Source: Siphonodentalium dalli (taxonomy: Eukaryota; Mollusca; Scaphopoda; Gadilida; Siphonodentaliidae). From it: 64,000 bases of DNA. The notes under the pieces were generated by a model that was not told the origin of the DNA, did not search any database, and saw only the letters and a list, made by a program, of their open reading frames with translations. Shown one piece after another: positions 1 through 13,380 of the stretch; position 1 is the first letter of the stretch; each line of letters opens with the position of its first letter. Where the stretch lies: the NCBI GenBank assembly GCA_032622095.1, contig CP136065.1, positions 52,883,949 through 52,947,948 on the forward strand. Reading direction: 5' to 3'. The position numbers and the translations under genes were made by a program.

Positions 1-906
1 ATAAGCTGATTGATAGAGGATAGTCAGATTGGCCCATGGTGGATACCTTATATAGTCATACCTGGTCAACGTCATACCACGCATATGGTGTTGTGCTTGA
101 CTTTTAAACAGGAATATTAAAACTAAAAATATCATCACACATGACAAGATAAGAAATCTACAATGAATAAATCTTCGTGTAACATCTCAGTTAGGAGCTG
201 TAAGTCGGGCATGTAATATAGACAGAACCCCACATGTGTCACTGGCCGACATTTTATGAACTCTTGCGGTCGCGGAAGGCATAACACTTTAGCCTCTCAA
301 GCTACCCTTGTAACGCCATTCCAAGACGGACAGGAACCCAAAGTGCGGTTATGTGTATTAACCCTATAGTACCGAGCTTTATTACACCGCAATAGTCGAT
401 GAAGTACTCTGGGGCAATCGCACAAGACTCCGTGCGTCGAGTTCAATCAGTGTAACTATTGCCAAGAAGCTCAGACAAATTGGCCATGAACTGCGAAATG
501 ATAACAAATATGTTTTTAACGCTTTTTCGTGACCACAGAATTCCAGAAGCGATGCGGTTACTTGGCTGAGATCATCGATCACACTTGTTTAGACCCAAAG
601 ACTTTCGAACCGATGGCACGAGGCGCGACTCGAGGGAACTAGAGTATCAAACATGTCGTGTATACGGAAAATGGAATATTAATCAAAGGGAATTGGGGAT
701 ATTTATGATAGGATTTGGACAGTAGTGGATGCTATGTTGCGTTATTATATCGAGTATAGGAATCGATCAGTATACTACGTTATGTCTGAAGCGGACCCAG
801 TGGCAATGAACGTAGTCATTTGTAGCCTTTGATCATATAAATATTCGCCTCTTGGGAATAGTCCATACCACGAAAGTAGATGAGATTGTTGTGAGAGCCG
901 CACGCA
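1..906. other. AT-rich intergenic stretch, no gene seen
   Basis: No open frame with a recognisable motif, no splice-site-flanked conserved peptide and no repeat of note was seen. The 66-codon minus-strand frame at 382-582 resembles nothing recognised. Confidence 0.5.
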
Positions 907-2560
907 TGACCTATGTGTTGGCATGCCCGCTACTATATATATGTGTGACCTATGTGTTGGCATGCCCGCTACTATATATATGTGTGACCTATGTGTTGGC
1001 ATGCCCGCTACTATATATATGTGTGACCTATGTGTTGGCATGCCCGCTACTATATATATGTGTGACATATGTGTTGGCATGCCCGCTACTATATATATAT
1101 GTGTGTGACCTATGTGTTGGCATGCCCGCTACTATATATATATGTGTGACCTATGTGTTGGCATGCCCGCTACTATATATATGTGTGTGACCTATGTGTT
1201 GGCATGCCCGCTACTATATATATGTGTGACCTATGTGTGTATATGCTGGCATGTCCGCTACTATATATATGTGTGACATATGTGTTGTCATGCCCGCTAC
1301 TATATATATATATGTGTGACCTATGTGTGCATATGCTGGTATGTCCGCTACTATATATATGTGTGACATATGTGTTGGCATGCCCGCTACTATATATATG
1401 TGTGACCTATGTGTTGGCATGCCCGCTACTATATATATGTGTGACATATGTGTTGGCATGCCCGCTACTATATATATATGTGTGTGACCTATGTGTTGGC
1501 ATGCCCGCTACTATATATATGTGTGACATATGTGTGTATATGCTGGCATGTCCGCTACTATATATATGTGTGACCTATGTGTGTATATGCTGGCATGTCC
1601 GCTACTATATATATATATATATGTGTGACCTATGTGTGCATATGCTGGTATGTCCGCTACTATATATATGTGTGACATATGTGTTGGCATGCCCGCTACT
1701 ATATATATGTGTGACCTATGTGTTGGCATGCCCGCTACTATATATATGTGTGACCTATGTGTTGGCATGCCCGCTACTATATATATGTGTGACCTATGTG
1801 TGTATATGCTGGCATGTCCGCTACTATATATATGTGTGCCATATGTGTTGGCATGCCCGCTACTATATATATATATGTGACCTATGTGTTGGCATGCCCG
1901 CTACTATATATATGTGTGACCTATGTGTTGGCATGCCCGCTACTATATATATGTGTGACATATGTGTGTATATGCTGGCATGTCCGCTACTATATATATG
2001 TGTGACCTATGTGTTGGCATGCCCGCTACTATATATATGTGTGACCTATGTGTTGGCATGCCCGCTACTATATATATGTGTGACCTATGTGTTGGCATGC
2101 CCGCTACTATATATATGTGTGACCTATGTGTGTATATGCTGGCATGTCCGCTACTATATATATGTGTGACATATGTGTTGGCATGCCCGCTACTATATAT
2201 ATATGTGTGACCTATGTGTTGGCATGCCCGCTACTATATATATGTGTGACCTATGTGTTGGCATGCCCGCTACTATATATATGTGTGACATATGTGTGTA
2301 TATGCTGGCATGTCCGCTAATATATATATGTGTGACCTATGTGTGTATATGCTGGCATGTCCGCTACTATATATATATATGTGTGACCTATGTGTGCATA
2401 TGCTGGCATGTCCGCTACTATATATATGTGTGACCTATGTGTTGGCATGCACGCTACTATATATATGTGTGACCTATGTGTGTATATGCTGGCATGTCCG
2501 CTACTATATATATGTGTGACCTATGTGTGTATATGTTGGCATGCCCGTTACTATATCATA
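907..2560. repeat. 39/47-bp minisatellite array (~40 units)
   Basis: Head-to-tail units each contain GGCATGCCCGCTACTATATA followed by (TA)n and TGTGTGACCTATGTGT. The basic unit is 39 bp. A second class of about 47 bp carries an extra GTATATGC-like insert and reads GGCATGTCCGC instead of GGCATGCCCGC, so the insert and the C-to-T change travel together. The (TA)n tail varies in length. Because 39 is a multiple of three and the unit lacks stops in several frames, long open frames appear on both strands (up to 338 codons); these are artefacts of the repeat. Confidence 0.97.
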
Positions 2561-2599
2561 ATATACATGTGGTTCACACGTAAACATCGGTGTGACTAA

Positions 2600-3070
2600 A
2601 CACCGCCCGGACCAGCCCGGACCGCCCCTGTGGAGTATAGGGGTGATTTTAGTGGCAATATATGTGCAGGGGTGTCATGGAACCCCACTCACGCACGGAC
2701 ATGGGTCGCGATCACACATGAGTGTCGCTATTAACCCTCAAAATGCCGGCATCCGCGAATATGTTCGCCGCGAATGAAGCTAACAGCCCGGACCTCCCCA
2801 GTGGTGTCTAGGGGTGATTTTGGTAGCCATAGCCATGCGGCGGTGTCATATAAAGCCATCGATACACGCACGGTGGTCACGGCCGCATAGAAGTGGCGAT
2901 ATTAACCCATACTTTGCCAGATTCAGCCAGAATTACAAATGTATGCCCCCAATAACAAAAATTCAGCCCGGACCCCCGCATCGCCCTCGTACAACTAATA
3001 ACTCCTTACATATATGTTGCGGAACTACCATCGACTACATGGATCACATGGGGAGTCCGGGTGGCTAGGA
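2600..3070. repeat. Degenerate ~175-bp tandem repeat, about 2.6 copies
   Basis: CAGCCCGGACC begins at about 2613, 2784 and 2964, each time followed by C-rich sequence. In the first two copies the order is the same: GGGGTGATTTT, then GTGTCAT, CACGCACGG and TATTAACCC. The block directly follows the minisatellite array. Origin is unknown. Confidence 0.7.
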
Positions 3071-4390
3071 AAATTACTGAGTTGCATAGGTCATGTCATA
3101 TTAAGGGGCAGATGCATGTTTTGCATAAATATATATCCAAACATGACAAGAGATTTTCAACAAAGAATTTATCTGGATCTATCCGGTGAAAAATCTTGAT
3201 TTCCACATATCATCTTCATTGTGTATAGGCTTGTAGAACCTCAGCAATTAAGAAACGATAATAACTATGGATTTTAATATATTTGACAGATTGAAAATAT
3301 TATTACATTGTTCGTCCCTTTCGGTAACAAGAACTGCTAGAATAATTAATAATTACACACAATACTCCAAATCACCAAATAGCTTACTGTCTTGGCTCTT
3401 TGAGAGGATGCTTCATTTGTATCATAATGTTCAGTTAAATTTTGATTGCATAATATAACATCATACCCACATATATTATAATGAAGAATAAAGCAGTTAT
3501 AAATATTTCATCCCGAACGAAAACAAACTCGATATGCATTGTGGTCCACTAGTCCAAGCAGGGAGCAATCAACTGGAATTCGACCACAGTTTTACAGAGA
3601 TATGTTGGTCAGCTTTAACATGGTTATAAATCCGTCCCAGAACTCATCTCGGCTCATTTTTCACTGATCAACAGGCATGACATGAAATTTCTAAGATATA
3701 GAAAATTATTTATGGGTAGTTGCCTTTTAAATGAAAATAATAATTAAATTTCACGAATCAATGTAATTTAATTCTACTCTCATGATCTTCAGATATGATA
3801 TCAATGATATATTAACTGCACTGCAACTGGGTACCGCTTGGATGTCTTGTGCCCATCGTGCAGCATACCAAATTTGTAGCAAAAGAGGAATAATCCAATA
3901 TTCTAATAACCGAATTAACGGTGCAGGGATTCGAGGTTGGTGAGTACCATGCACGCATTCAAAATGTTCAAACACACAACATAATATATGAGGAAGGTAT
4001 CAGCTTGTTTGAAAAATAGTATAGCATACGCTCGTAGCTGCCAGAATACCATGTAATATATAATTATCCTAGTTTATTACCTTTCCCTCGTTTCTGGTCG
4101 CGATTTAAATCGCCTCGGCCATTTTGATGCGTGATACTCATCAATCGAAACCAGGTGATTCCCCACCATGGAATGAGCGACTATGTATACCGCCATGCCA
4201 GCAGTATGATAATGGAATGTGGGTGAGCATGAAGAGCTTAAGCGTATCGGCGGTCGTAGCTACTTTCCATCGTCGACCATTATTTACATGTTTTCCTATA
4301 CGTTGAGCCGATATTTATAAACGTGCAGTTTTGGCGCCATAATTCACTTGTCTTTCCTTCACTGGCAAAACTGACAACGTCATGATGTGG
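3071..4390. other. Intergenic, AT-rich, no gene seen
   Basis: Short open frames only (at most 74 codons) with no recognisable motif. No clear repeat was seen. Confidence 0.45.
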
Positions 4391-4643
4391 ACTAACCGTG
4401 CCATGACAGGAGCTTCCTGGAATTTTCCGAAAACAGTGTGCCATAGGGAGCCGCGCATATATATAAGAGAATACATTGGCCTAACAACATTTACATTGAC
4501 CTTGAAAGCCAGTGCATTATCTTATATATGCGAGGCTCCATATGGGAAACTCGCATATATAAGATACTGTATTGGCGCATGGTCTTTAATGCTGCACCAT
4601 GCAGTGCAGATCCGGCCATGAATGAACCTCATGGAAGGGTTAA
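4391..4643. mobile_element. TTAA-type miniature element, family B (degenerate left end)
   Basis: The right end reads CATGGAAGGGTTAA, matching the CATGAAAGGGTTAA right end of family B (see 59420-59678). The left end CTAACCGTGCCATGACAGG is a decayed version of TTAACCCTTTCATGACGGG. Inside are a decayed palindrome at about 4438-4486 and a better one at 4508-4576 with arms CTTATATATGCGAGG / CTCGCATATATAAG. The interior CTTTAATGCTGCACCATG is shared with 12698-12915. Confidence 0.7.
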
Positions 4644-6835
4644 CGGGTAAAACGAATAGCTCCACCAAACCAAACACTCAGAACTCAGAACGTGTGCCAC
4701 TTACTTTCCGCGACGCGATATATACGCATGCTTCGTGCGCATTAGAATTCTGGAGCAAATTAACATGGTACCATGCCACAGTAACGAAGCAATGAGCACA
4801 AATTACGTGTACACTGAATCCAATTATCAACAGAATGAGGTAGGTTATAGTCGGTATATACCCCACTGTGGCATATCCCATCAAATACGGCATACCACAT
4901 AATAGAGTATTTGATGGGACAATTAAATGCACTCTATCTATGACAGATAGATAGACGAAGGGCTGGCAAGAAGACAGCACATACTAGTGGTGAACGCTTT
5001 GTAAACGTATATCCATTATCAAAACCTCCGTTTTTAATTACTCTCGAGGTTAGAAGACATGTGATATCAATGAGTGTCGTCATTTGTGTAATATGCCGCA
5101 TTCCGGTACCTTTATCATCGGTGGCAATAGAAGCATTATTGCTCCACATAGATCCCCATTACATGCCGGTCTTCAATCAACAGAAAGTTAACAAATACGT
5201 TACCGTACTTTACTTTAAAGCATATTTTGTTTGAATATACGAACATAATATGACCATACGCTAAGAATACCATGGGTGATAGGGAGACAGTCAATCCTGG
5301 TTATGCCACTCGCCCAAAATCATACACCTGACTTTTGAATTATTACGCCCATAGTATGGGTGCTTACTGCTCCGCTTTTCTGGTCGTACCAGGAGCGATG
5401 GGGATATCTGGCAGGACAACACTTTTCACGTTTGCGAGTTATTTTATGAAATTGTAGTAAGGATGATCTGGCCGTGTCAATGAGTTATGGACCGATATCT
5501 CGCAGGACAACACATTTCGGGTTTTCGCGGATGTATCTTCGGGGATGTCTCATTGTTGCAGTATGTAACTTTTATGACCGCGTTAATTGCTTTCGATATT
5601 TAGGTATGAACAATGGCTGAGCCACTCTTGAAGATTTTATTGCGGAACACAATGCATAATATAGTAGCTAACGTTGCCGATGAAGTATGTCTCAGTTGGA
5701 ATGTAGAATAAAGGTCATATTGCGAGGTATCGGAGTGCATTTAATCCAATTAGTAGATTTTTGGTCCGCATCTAGGGGCTTTTTTGTGTGGTGAATGAGA
5801 AACTTTCAGTAATAGCCGTAGTTGTTGTAATAATTTAAAGGATTAGTTGTTTTAACGGAATTCTAAGGTGGTGCATTCATGAAACCAATATATTTTATAT
5901 TATAATTGATATATATGCTTAATAATATGATCTTGAGGGCGTTACCATTTCTGACTGCATGGTTTTTCTTTTATTGATGCTTTGCTGTAACTTAATTAAT
6001 GTGCTAATAAAACATCTAAGGTTCTAAGGCGTAATTAACCGCAGGTAAATGTCTGAAAATGGATAACAGTTGTTAGGAATCCTGATCATAGGTCGGTTGA
6101 TAAATACAGATAATCAATCTTTTGATAATACAATGACAATACACGCTAGTCTAATGTATACTGAGGATGTCAGATTCCCACCCCTTTAAAAATATGGGAA
6201 ATTTCCCATGTATGACAAAATATTAATCAAGATAGTTAAATTCTTGAAACTCATAGCGACTCAAAACCGGATATGTCTAAGATTCCATCCAAGAAAGATC
6301 CTGATTTGGGAAAAATTGTCCATCCAATATCAACCGGAAGTCGGCAAAAACATACACCGATTTTTTTAAAGAAATATACTAGTACTCCGAATGGTTTAAA
6401 ACAATCGCAGGGGCGGTTTATTTATATAATTGGTGACTTCGAAAATTCACATGTATAGCGTACACACACCCAGCTGTCGTTATAAAAGGGATCGGGGCAC
6501 ACTTTATCTGAACTTAACTTGCCCCTCTCCTGAAGACACAGTAGACAGGGGATACTGGCATATATTAGAGTCAATGTAGCGATAAGGAGTGCGGACAGTT
6601 TAAATGTTTAAGTAATACTGAAGATCAACCCGAAGAGCTATATGAAGTTGGTGATCAATTGGATAAACAATGTTGGCTGTATTACTGATCCAAAAATCAA
6701 AGATGGCTACCGGCAACAATGTTTTTGATAGAATATCGTACAAATCCGATAGCTCCAATTTAGAGGTGATTCCAAACATGCCAGTCAATTTTCATAACAT
6801 TCATCCAATAAATGTGGGCGGAAGGTTGGTCTGAT
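4644..6835. other. Intergenic, no gene seen
   Basis: A short hairpin lies at about 4876-4921 (ATCCCATCAAATAC against GTATTTGATGGGA). The 100-codon minus-strand frame at 4678-4980 is hydrophobic in places but matches no family recognised here. The remainder is AT-rich sequence without visible structure. Confidence 0.4.
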
Positions 6836-7400
6836 GGATTCAAATATGAAATCCAAGATGAGCCATGTTTTTTATTTTAATTCGTAAAAACAAAAATTAA
6901 AAAAAATTATATGCTCCCATGTAGTGGTTACCCACACGATCCATATGGATTTCGATGACGGTCGGATGAGAGATTTGGCCTGTTGGGTGTGCCAAAGTAT
7001 TTAGTCACGCGGAGTAAAATCCAAGATGGTTTCCATGTTTTTCATCTAGAGGTGATTCCAATCGTGCCTCCAAAATTTCACCCATAATAGTGGGATCCAA
7101 GAGGTGAATATATATAAGACTTTTGTCGGTTACAATTCATTTTACAATATTGTGAGAAACTGAACTGTCCATATTCATTTTGAAATTGGCTGGAATGAAC
7201 CATAATGCATGGTAACCGACAAAACTCTTCAATAAAAAAAATGCTAGATTATATCACGTATATATATACGCAATGGCAGTGGTCAGATTCGGAAAAAATA
7301 TGGTAAACTCCCATCTGTAGGTCACCCCGAGGATCCATATGAAGTTTGGCGACGATCGGAAGCATGTGGGATGTGGCCTATAGGGTGTGCCAAAGGAAAT
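6836..7400. repeat. Diverged dispersed/tandem repeat block
   Basis: Segment 6903-6997 resembles 7293-7395: both contain GATCCATATG, a GACG(G/A)TCGGA motif and GGGTGTGCCAAAG. Segment 7122-7290 (TTTTGTCGGTTACAATTCAT ... TGGTCAGA) recurs at 9513-9668. The block therefore looks like an old mobile element or satellite of unknown class. Open frames here do not look coding. Confidence 0.6.
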
Positions 7401-8667
7401 CGTTGACAGACACACGGACGACGGAAGCCAACCCATTGAAATAGGTCAAACCTGACTTTGTAAAGTTGAGCTAAAATGGAACCAGAGGTATAAGGTTTAG
7501 TTTGCCAAGACAAAGAGTTAAGGCTGTGAAGCTGGAATGGCATGCAGAAGTCTATTTAAACTGCTCACATGTTGACTGTGATATAGAGATTCGCAGACGG
7601 CAGTTTCAACATCCTGACTAAGTTTACAGCAACGCCTTTGAAATAACACGGAAACAAGACTCTAAGAACAATTTCAAAGCTATTTATGTATTCCTACTTG
7701 GGGCAGCGGCGTACATACATAGCCTCGAATGGTGTAGAGTGACCATCATATCACCGCCTGCACAACCGATTAGTCCAACATCGGGAAACACCTTTTGAAC
7801 CCTGCATGAGTTGACAGTGACAAAGCATGATCAGCGCTTCCTTGATATTATGTTGACGAAGGTTATGAGCGAGAACATTGCCAGGCTGTGATTGAGTTGG
7901 GGAGATTAACATTAGATCCATCGATACATAAAGATTTTTTGTACAGAAGGTGGGGTTTTTATTGATAATTATTGACTTTGAAATGGGCGACATATGTTCT
8001 CCTGTACTATCGAGGTACCCATTAGCCGGTGCTCTCTGTGATTTTTGTGTTCAGCGTCTGTTTTCGGAGCATTGGAACAGTTTATCCTAGACTTGTGTAT
8101 AACAATTGGAAAATATAGCTTTTACTCGATCGATGGGCGTTGGAACTTTAAGAATCGGTTCAGGCGTTTGTGAATTATGGCCCTTATAAGAAGTGAGGAG
8201 GTATCTAAAAAGCGAACTCCCTTATACATATGTATTGTTTATCGATGCACTTTTAAAAGTAACGCGCTCGTTTTAAACTGATATATTTTATTTGTTTTAT
8301 TTATATTTTACTCGTTTTAAGGACACGCCCCAGTGGTTGTGATACAGGAATCGTTCAGTCTGCATGAACTTACAAAATACATATATATACGAATGTTCTG
8401 GGCCGTTAAATTGCTTTGCATATAAGTTTCTCTGGATATTTTTATTTCCACAAGATTGATTTCAATGCAATCATCGAACAACATACAATTAAGGAAAAAG
8501 TATCTGAAAAGTTATTCAGAGAAGACCAAAAACTATGTTTTTATAATACATTTGAGAGGATGAAAATCTCATTTTCTTTATGTTCCTTTCGGTACCAAGA
8601 ACGGCAGCGGCTATTCACCATCGGTTGGTATTTTAAAGGGAAAAAACATATCATATCACCACAATAC
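7401..8667. other. Intergenic, no gene seen
   Basis: Only short unassigned frames are present, such as 80 codons on the minus strand at 7751-7993. No repeat of note. Confidence 0.4.
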
Positions 8668-8970
8668 GCCGACATAATGATGATTCCTACCCGCCTTCTT
8701 GGTAAATAGGCCCAGTTGACCATCGGTTGACCACCTCCAGATATCCTGGGGGATTGTACATAAGAAATCGCCCGATTTTGAAGAAAATTTCGTATAATTA
8801 GAGTATTTAATGGTGCAAGCTGTCGCTCTATGCCCACATAATCACGATTCCAACCCGCCTCACCGAAAATAGGGCCCAGTTGACCATCGGTTGACCACCC
8901 CCAGATATCCTGGGGGATGGTAAATAAGAAACCGCCCGATTTTGAAAGAAATTTCGTATAATTAGAGTAT
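8668..8970. repeat. Two-copy ~164-bp tandem duplication
   Basis: Copies at 8668-8809 and 8833-8970 share CCCAGTTGACCATCGGTTGA, CCAGATATCCTGGGGGAT, AATCGCCCGATTTTGA and TTTCGTATAATTAGAGTATT. Period is about 164 bp and the copies differ by scattered substitutions. CCAGATATCCTGG inside each copy is itself a short palindrome. Confidence 0.85.
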
Positions 8971-9512
8971 TGTAGTGTATATATAAGTATTGAATCTGAA
9001 TTAAGTTATAGTGAACCGTGCAGGCAGACGAATAAAAAGATTTGCCCAATTACGTAGGCGATTGAATATATTTATCAGATTTATGGAGGCACTTGATGCA
9101 AATTATTTTAATTGCATGATATATATGTAACATCATACCCAATATACAACAATGAAGAATAAAGCGGTCACAACTGTTTCAGCACATGAAAACAAATGTT
9201 AATATGCAGTCTGTCCACCCAAGCATTGATTAATGGATTGGAAATTGGCCACAGTTTTGAATTATAGTATCTGTGCAAATTGGAAAACAGTTGGAAAATT
9301 GCTATGGCTAGTTATGTTTTTTAAATTATATATAACTTATATATCGGTTTTTCGTGTACTTGTTTGTCCTAATGTATCTTTACTTCCAAATTACATATAC
9401 GTAATTTGGAGGTTCAAATGAATGATATCCGTGTAAAGCATAAGTCCCTGGTGGTAGTCAAACTGCAAGACAACTATCAGTCCCCTGACACGTTGGACCT
9501 AACACTGCCATC

Positions 9513-9668
9513 ACTTTTGTCGGTTACAATTCATTCTGCGATATCCTACGAAACAGAAATGGAAATTGGCTAGATCAAACCAGAATCAATTGTAACTTAC
9601 AAAACACCTAAATAAAAAAAATGTCAGATTTAATTACGAAAATAAACATGATGGCCGCGGTCAGACCA
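9513..9668. repeat. Dispersed repeat, second copy of the 7122-7290 segment
   Basis: It begins TTTTGTCGGTTACAATTCAT and continues through AAATTGGCT and AATAAAAAAAATG to GGTCAGACC, in the same order as 7122-7290. TGTCGGTTAC near the start and an inverted relative of it about 85 bp later suggest a small foldback core. Confidence 0.6.
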
Positions 9669-10009
9669 GCGTATGGTCTTCCATGACACCGTGACATGAG
9701 TCACAACGATAAACAACAGACCAGATTCAATTAAGGCGAAGTAACTCTAACTCGAGAGCGGCGCCGATAATATCAGAAGGATCTAAAATGTCTGTCTAAA
9801 TATGAATTGGTGTCACCATTGCTAAATTGTCTGCATGGCAATCTGATTATATTGTTGGTGTGTTCTTGTGAAAAAAAAACTTTCTAACTGATACGCTATA
9901 AATCGGATGTAGTAACTTGTCCATTCGTGAAAAGAGAACCATATTTTAGAAAACAGCGTATTTATCGAAATGGATGATATTAACATCGGACTTCGGAGCC
10001 AGAACCGGG

Positions 10010-10328
10010 TAGTATCGATTGCAGCATGTGGACATACCTGGTTTTAAACGAAGTCAGAACCGGATGGTATCGACTGCAGCATGAAGACATACCTGGTTTT
10101 AAACGAAGTCAGAACCGGATGGTATCGACTGCAGCATCAGGACATACCTGGTTTTCAAGTGAGCCGGGACCGGATTGTATACCGGTTGCAGCCTGTCGAC
10201 ATACCTGGTTTTCGACGAAGCCGGAACCGGATTGTATCGATTGCAGCATGGGGACATACCTGGTTTTCGGAGTGAGTCGGAACCGGATTGTATACCGATT
10301 GCAGCCTGTGGACATACCTGGTTTTTGA
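10010..10328. repeat. 55-bp minisatellite, about 6 units
   Basis: Units start at about 10021, 10076, 10131, 10188, 10243 and 10301 with GCAGCATG(T/A)GGACATACC, followed by TGGTTTT and AGAACCGGAT(G/T)GTAT. The later units have small length changes (56-58 bp) and read GAGCCGGGACC or GAGTCGGAACC. Open frames across the array on both strands follow from the unit sequence and are not taken as genes. Confidence 0.93.
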
Positions 10329-11208
10329 ATCGTCGAGTCTGAGTAATAACTTCTTTGTAACAGAAGATAATTGAACCTCCGTCACCCAGTCGAGAGGGGC
10401 GACAAGCTGAAAAGAGTTAATCGGAAACACGTAACTAGTTGATGGTTGCGATATTATATCTTTATCGGATTTTAACTGCATATCCGAATAACTTGTGGCG
10501 AAACTTTCAATTCTATATCCAACAAGTGCAACGTCAAGTGTGGTATAAATGCCCCCGATGCCCAGTTTGGTACTACATAAATGGATGGTCAGGAGTATGC
10601 ATATTATTGAATGATTTGAATTTGAGAATATTTATCCATTTGAAACTTCGGCAAAAATAGCACATGGTCGGCTTCGAAACATATATTAAAATCAAGTATT
10701 GATTTCGAGCAAATATTGCGCACACCAGAACCGAGACATATGTTATGCATCACTTTTAATTACTGAAATAATGTGAACAAATCTGAATTGCAGTGGACAA
10801 AAAGCACGAACCGCTTCTCGCGATGCGATCATCAGTGTAAAATATTCTTATGCAGCGTTCACACTCCTAGAACATTTACCTGACAAAATTTTCAGTAAAT
10901 TCATACCAGATGGGTACATTTTTGGACATAAACATCAGAATAACCGAGTATTTACCTACATGTAATATTGACTCGTCGTGATGTGGCCTATAGCTAAAAT
11001 GACGTTAAGCTCTAACTAAACACACTGTTGAATTTCTGGAATATATATCGCTGGTGGAACTAGGGAGATCTCGCTGATTATGAGTAAATGGTGGTTTATA
11101 TGCATTTATGAACAGTTTGTCGTTCAAGTTCTCAATGCTTATACATGTACTGTTTGCCGTATGAGCCATTTCCGACTGATGAATATTGGAGATACATCTT
11201 TAAATTTG
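10329..11208. other. Intergenic, no gene seen
   Basis: AT-rich sequence without recognised coding or repeat structure. Confidence 0.4.
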
Positions 11209-11327
11209 ATAATAACTTAATCGCACCAGCTTTTGACCATTTTGGTGGCCTTTATCAATAAAAAATTTCACTCGATAAAGGCCACCAGAATGGCCGAAAG
11301 CGTGTGCACGCGATTAAATTATTATAA
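11209..11327. mobile_element. Small foldback element (~119 bp)
   Basis: The left arm (TTAATCGC ... TTTTGACCATTTTGGTGG, CCTTTATC) is the inverse of the right arm (GATAAAGGCCACCAGAATGG ... GCGATTAAAT). A short AT-rich centre separates them. Arms are about 48 bp with a few mismatches. This is the structure of a foldback MITE; no second copy was noticed in the window. Confidence 0.75.
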
Positions 11328-12697
11328 CAATTTTAAGTCTCAATAGTATTTTGTCGTGTGCTGAATAACCCGAAAAAATGGCAGGAAAATATGTCAGTGT
11401 GTGTACGCACCATTTACGTTAGTCGTAGAAGAATATAGCTCGTGGTAAATTTATTTGACTTTATATACTGACCTCGATAAGGTGTCCCCATTGAGATTTA
11501 ACCTGAAATTGAGTGCAATGGATGTGTTAACGTGACATGGAATACTCCGCTAGTTGATCGAATAGTAATAAAGAATAATCTGTGTCGTTTTCGTAAATTT
11601 TATATCCAAATTGAAACAAGCAACATCATTCTTATCCTGCGTTACCACACTCGTAAATTTGCCTGCATGTCTACATGCATTTCAATACAAACAAGCTATA
11701 TTGTCAGAAAACGCATCTGTATCTATCTGTATGAGAAGTAAACATTATGTATAGTTCCGCCTGTAGCGATGCTAACGGAATATGCCTGTAAATAGCATGC
11801 AACTATCTCGCAAGAATCGACCATACATGTAGTTGAAGGCAAATATGGAGTCACAACGGAATGTTTACTCCTCATGTCGTTAGCTTTATCAAATATGTAT
11901 TTTATACGCATGCATGTTATTACCAGTCAAAAGGATGTCTTTGGGCTTCGAGTTGCTTCAACGGCTCATTTTCTTGATTGCATGTATATATGTACATATT
12001 TCTGTCTCCAATGCCTTGGAGACAGATTTATCACCGATTAAGTGTATCAGTGTAAGCGTATACGCCCACACGCTGGCAAGTTTGCGTGGTATCTTTTGCA
12101 GGCATTTCGTCATAGAAAAGCATATGGTTCCCAAATTAGGATTTTTTTTTAGTTTAAACATATTTATTTGTCACATGATATATAACACATACATTTGTTT
12201 ATACAAACAATGGGATTGGATGACAAATGCTGACTCACTTATGGGTACCCCCTCTCCCATATGTTAACACTGAAAAATAAATAATTAGTAATGGCAAAGC
12301 AACATGACTACCAAAACAAGTTGAACATATATACATATCACCGTTCACTCCCACCCCACCCCGAGTTAGTCATAAATTTGTATATGTATTTGTTTAAAGA
12401 AGTCGGGTTTGTTTGTTTCGCTTGCTGGCTTGTAGGATAGGATAGGATAATATTTGTTTACAATACAATATGAATAGTACAATAAATTAACATATAACTA
12501 GATAATAATTCAGTATATTGCTGGGGGGAACATAGCCCCGCCGGGCTGTCTTCCTGTTCCCCCCAAAACAAATATCATTATACAAATAATTATCAGATAG
12601 CGTGAGTATTATTCATATTCATATACGTATTATTCATTATTAGGAGTAGTGAATTATTCAGTGGGAATACCTATACTACGCAACTTACTTATTGCCA
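11328..12697. other. Intergenic with two short hairpins
   Basis: A perfect small hairpin TCTGTCTCC ... GGAGACAGA lies at 12001-12026. A G/C-rich hairpin GGGGGGAACA ... TGTTCCCCCC at 12523-12564 contains an inner GCCC/GGGC pair. GGATAGGATAGGATA at about 12435 is a short 6-bp repeat. The 117-codon frame at 11914-12267 matches nothing recognised. Confidence 0.5.
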
Positions 12698-12915
12698 TTA
12701 ACCCTTCCATTATCGGAGCCAATGCATTCTCTTATATACGCGAATCTCCCATAGGGAGCCTCACATATATAAGAGAATACTTTGGCTTAACAATATGTGT
12801 TTACAATGACCTTGTCCAACGCATTCTCTTATATATGCGAGGCTCCATATGGCAGACTCGCATATCTAAGATAATGCACTGGCACAGTATCTTTAATGCT
12901 GCACCATGTAATATG
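12698..12915. mobile_element. TTAA-type miniature element, family B, right end missing
   Basis: It starts TTAACCCTTCCATTATC, a variant of the family B end. Two palindromes follow, at 12713-12787 and 12813-12884, with CTTATATA and TATATAAG arms. Next comes CTTTAATGCTGCACCATG, as in the copy at 4391-4643. No AAGGGTTAA right end was found, so the element looks truncated. Confidence 0.7.
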
Positions 12916-13380
12916 TACCACACTTTTATACTGTCATGACTGTGTGTTCACTTGTAAAATACTAGTAAACACTATAATTTATGAATTTTCTATTTGAGAT
13001 ATTATAGGACCACAGTGGAAATAATTGTACAAAATGTATTAAATCTTATATTAGAGACAATTTTAATTTCTTACCTCAGCACTTGGTGTGTTGAGTGGGA
13101 AGTTGAGGCACAACAAACCACCCTTCTTTTCCACTGCCAACTTCCCACTTAGAGAGTTGAACTCAATTTTATCGTTGACATTTCCTGAAATCCACGAATA
13201 GAACAAAGAGTTACATTTTGATGTTTTTTTCTTCAGATGCCCTGATTTCTGAAATGGTACAGCCGATGGTTTTGTAATTAACGATAATAATAGATGAATG
13301 CTCTAGTTATATTTGTAAAATACAATGGTTTTAATATATATTTGTATTATATATACATTGAGTTTACAGAGGGCCATACT
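12916..13380. other. Intergenic with a hairpin
   Basis: AGTGGGAAGTTG at about 13098 is inverted as CAACTTCCCACT ending near 13151, a stem-loop of about 54 nt. Nothing coding was seen. Confidence 0.5.

Noticed and set aside
1153-2169. 338-codon plus-strand frame and several 60-112 codon frames on both strands
   Set aside because: They lie wholly in the 39/47-bp minisatellite; 39 is divisible by three and the unit has stop-free frames, so the peptides are just translated repeats.
10026-10481. Frames of 64-108 codons on both strands
   Set aside because: Products of the 55-bp minisatellite unit.
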